A stretch of 7,699 nucleotides of DNA from Deltaproteobacteria bacterium. Lineage in GTDB: Bacteria; Desulfobacterota; GWC2-55-46; JADFVP01. Below the pieces are notes generated by a model. It was given only the letters and a program-made list of their open reading frames with translations. It ran no database searches and had not been told where the DNA came from. The stretch is from contig JAJRYL010000016.1 of NCBI GenBank assembly GCA_024275855.1, positions 1 to 7,699 of the forward strand, written 5' to 3'. A program made the position numbers and the translations under genes. The first letter of the stretch is position 1. Each line of letters opens with the position of its first letter. Below are positions 6,488 through 7,699 of this stretch, piece after piece.

Positions 6488-6501
6488 GTCACAGAATTGA
6501 A
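6488..6501. promoter_or_regulatory. Second FleQ-like activator site (imperfect dyad)
   Basis: The plus strand reads GTCACAGAATTGAA, which has one perfect GTCA half-site and one near half-site (TGAA for TGAC) with the same six-base spacer as the neighbouring dyad. It matches the Pseudomonas FleQ consensus, as I recall it (GTCAATAAATTGAC), at 10 of 14 positions. Its centre is 22 bp, about two helical turns, from that of the upstream dyad and about 134 bp from the predicted start of transcription. Confidence 0.4.
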
Positions 6502-6508
6502 CCTTAAT

Positions 6509-6524
6509 AGTCATTATTATGACT
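6509..6524. promoter_or_regulatory. Candidate enhancer-binding (FleQ-like) site, perfect dyad
   Basis: AGTCAT and ATGACT form a perfect 6 bp inverted repeat around four A/T bases. The inner half-sites GTCA-N6-TGAC equal the half-sites and spacing of the FleQ recognition sequence known from Pseudomonas. The centre lies about 156 bp upstream of the predicted sigma-54 transcription start, within the usual range of activator sites for this promoter class. It sits just past the flgE terminator. The activator in this organism is unknown, so binding is inferred. Confidence 0.5.
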
Positions 6525-6526
6525 CT

Positions 6527-6571
6527 AACAAAAAAGAGCCCCCTGACCCGCGTTAACGGGTCAAGGGGCTC
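6527..6571 (-). terminator. Intrinsic terminator of flgE
   Basis: The arms at 6536-6550 and 6557-6571 form a 15 bp stem around the loop TTAACG on the minus strand. In minus-strand RNA all 15 positions pair, one as a U-G wobble (6564 with 6543). In plus-strand RNA that position would be a C-A mismatch, so the structure favours minus-strand transcripts. The stem is followed by UUUUUUGUU (6535-6527). It begins 24 bases after the flgE stop and separates flgE from the fliL operon. Confidence 0.95.
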
Positions 6572-6595
6572 ATTAGGAACTAATCCGACGCTCTA

Positions 6596-7699
6596 CTACC
6601 TCTTAAGGTTTACGAGTTCTCCCAACAGTTCATCTGTTGTGGTAATAATTCTTGAACTTGCCTGAAAACCCCTCTGGGCCGTAATCATATTTACGAACTG
6701 CTGGGCTATGTCTATATTTGAAAGCTCAAGCGTGTTTGACTGAACAAGCCCTCTGCCCGCCGAGCCGGGTGAGCCGACAATAGGCTGGCCTGAACTGAAG
6801 GTTTCGCTAAAGAGGTTGCTGCCCGAGGCCTTTAACCCTTCCTGAGAGGCGAAGCTGGCAAGCAGCACCCGTCCGAGAGTAAGGTCTCTGCCGTTTGAGT
6901 AGACACCGGTAATTAAACCGTCATCCGTAATGCTTATAGAACGCAGCGTACCGGAGGAGTAACCGTCCTGAGTAAGCGCTGATATGCCGGAATCCGTTCC
7001 GTACTGCGTGGTGCCGTCTTTACCGGTTCCGGACTGAACTATGCTTGTGCCGAAATCGAACGTTATTGTCTGGTTCTGTACCGCGCCTCCAGTAAAGTCG
7101 AACCCGCCGACCGCGTACGTAGTAGAGGACTCTGTGTAGAGCGCGCCGCTGGTATTGAAGGTTACCGTACCCTGCGCCTGTATCTGCGTTGTCCCGGCGG
7201 TACTGTCGGCGGCGTCCACCACAGAGTACCACTCCCATACGTTACCCGTGCCTCCGAGCGAATCTTTTCTAAAGTACATGGTGAGAACATGGGCGTTACC
7301 GAGAGAGTCGTAAACGGTAACCGGGGTATTGAAGTTATATGTATCTCCGGCCTTCGCAAGCGTAAAGGCCCCGGCGGCGGTATTGCTGACATCTGTCGAT
7401 CCTGCCGCTATACTGCCTGAAGTTACGGCGCTGAAACCGAGAAGCGTCTCAGCCGTTGTGTTGGCGTGAGACCAGTCGAGCACTAAAGTACCGCTATTGC
7501 CGGTATCGTTTTTTATCGTAAAAAGGCCGGTTTGATCGTCATACGTTACCGTATAGGTGTCGGTGGTTCCGTTGGCGGACTCAAGGGCGTCCTTTATCGC
7601 AACGCTTACCGTGGCGCCGTTATAGGCGTTACCCGAAACGAGCGAGCCGCCCGAGATAAGGTCTGCCGTAAGGTAGTTTGTGCCGCCGTCGATACTGAA
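6596..7699 (-). CDS. flgE: Flagellar hook protein FlgE, C-terminal part (gene runs off the window)
   Basis: FlgE polymerises into the hook, the flexible joint between rod and filament, and is secreted by the export apparatus encoded downstream. The frame is open from the window edge at 7699 to TAG at 6598-6596, giving the last 367 residues. A GTG at 7483 is an internal valine codon, not a start, because clear hook sequence (YTVTYDDQTGLFTIKN) continues upstream of it. The FlaE-type domain shows NTPVTVYDSLGNAHVLTMYF at about 125-144 of the visible part. The conserved hook stretch TQDGYSSGTLRSISITDDG lies at about 243-261. The C-terminal rod/hook helix (LSNIDIAQQFVNMITAQRGF, then LLGELVNLKR) is complete at about 326-367. 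Middle regions are rich in Thr, Ser, Gly and Ala, as in other long hook proteins. FlgF and FlgG share the C-terminus but lack the long central domains, so FlgE is the best call. Confidence 0.95.
   Translation of the reverse strand, partial: FSIDGGTNYLTADLISGGSLVSGNAYNGATVSVAIKDALESANGTTDTYTVTYDDQTGLFTIKNDTGNSGTLVLDWSHANTTAETLLGFSAVTSGSIAAGSTDVSNTAAGAFTLAKAGDTYNFNTPVTVYDSLGNAHVLTMYFRKDSLGGTGNVWEWYSVVDAADSTAGTTQIQAQGTVTFNTSGALYTESSTTYAVGGFDFTGGAVQNQTITFDFGTSIVQSGTGKDGTTQYGTDSGISALTQDGYSSGTLRSISITDDGLITGVYSNGRDLTLGRVLLASFASQEGLKASGSNLFSETFSSGQPIVGSPGSAGRGLVQSNTLELSNIDIAQQFVNMITAQRGFQASSRIITTTDELLGELVNLKR

Noticed and set aside
6596..7483. A complete FlgE-like gene starting at GTG 7483
   Set aside because: The frame continues without a stop to the window edge with clear hook-type sequence, so the GTG is internal and the gene is a partial flgE.
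1..7699. A hidden defence, mobile or otherwise new system
   Set aside because: Essentially every base is accounted for by known flagellar genes in a familiar order or by their control regions; no repeats, integrase, transposase or unexplained long coding sequence remain.

Overview
This window is one continuous block of flagellar genes. All of them are read on the minus strand, so the transcription order runs from high to low coordinates. In that order it holds the 3' part of the hook gene flgE, a terminator, an intergenic control region of about 300 bp, and then fliL, fliM, fliN, fliO, fliP, fliQ, fliR, flhB and the 5' part of flhA. No convincing gene lies on the plus strand, and I see no RNA genes, mobile elements or CRISPR arrays.

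The organism is most likely a motile Gram-negative bacterium. FliL, FliM, FliN and the export gate occur together in the order common in Deltaproteobacteria (Desulfobacterota) and related phyla, and the operon is headed by a near-perfect sigma-54 (-24/-12) promoter, as in many polar-flagellated bacteria. FliP carries a signal peptide. Base composition is moderate and looks even, with no sign of recent transfer. I cannot assign a genus.

Region by region: 6596-7699 is the C-terminal 367 residues of the hook protein FlgE. 6527-6571 is its intrinsic terminator. 6289-6526 is the control region of the next operon, with two FleQ-like dyads (6509-6524 and 6488-6501), a sigma-54 promoter (6371-6387) and a leader with a weak hairpin followed by nine U. 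4686-6288 encodes the stator-associated protein FliL and the switch protein FliM. 4100-4693 encodes FliN, with an unusual acidic N-terminal extension. 2632-4103 encodes FliO, FliP and FliQ. 2487-2631 is a 145 bp gap, the only sizeable break inside the operon. 1-2486 encodes FliR, FlhB and the start of FlhA.

Together the genes supply the rotor switch (FliM, FliN), the FliL ring around the stator, and the core of the flagellar type III export apparatus. FliP, FliQ and FliR form the gate, FliO helps assemble it, FlhB controls the switch in export substrate, and FlhA forms the export ring. Genes are tightly packed: ATGA overlaps at fliN/fliO and fliO/fliP, an 8 bp overlap at fliM/fliN, and direct abutment of fliR and flhB. 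I found no novel system here. The observations most worth checking are regulatory (6289-6571) and the FliN extension.
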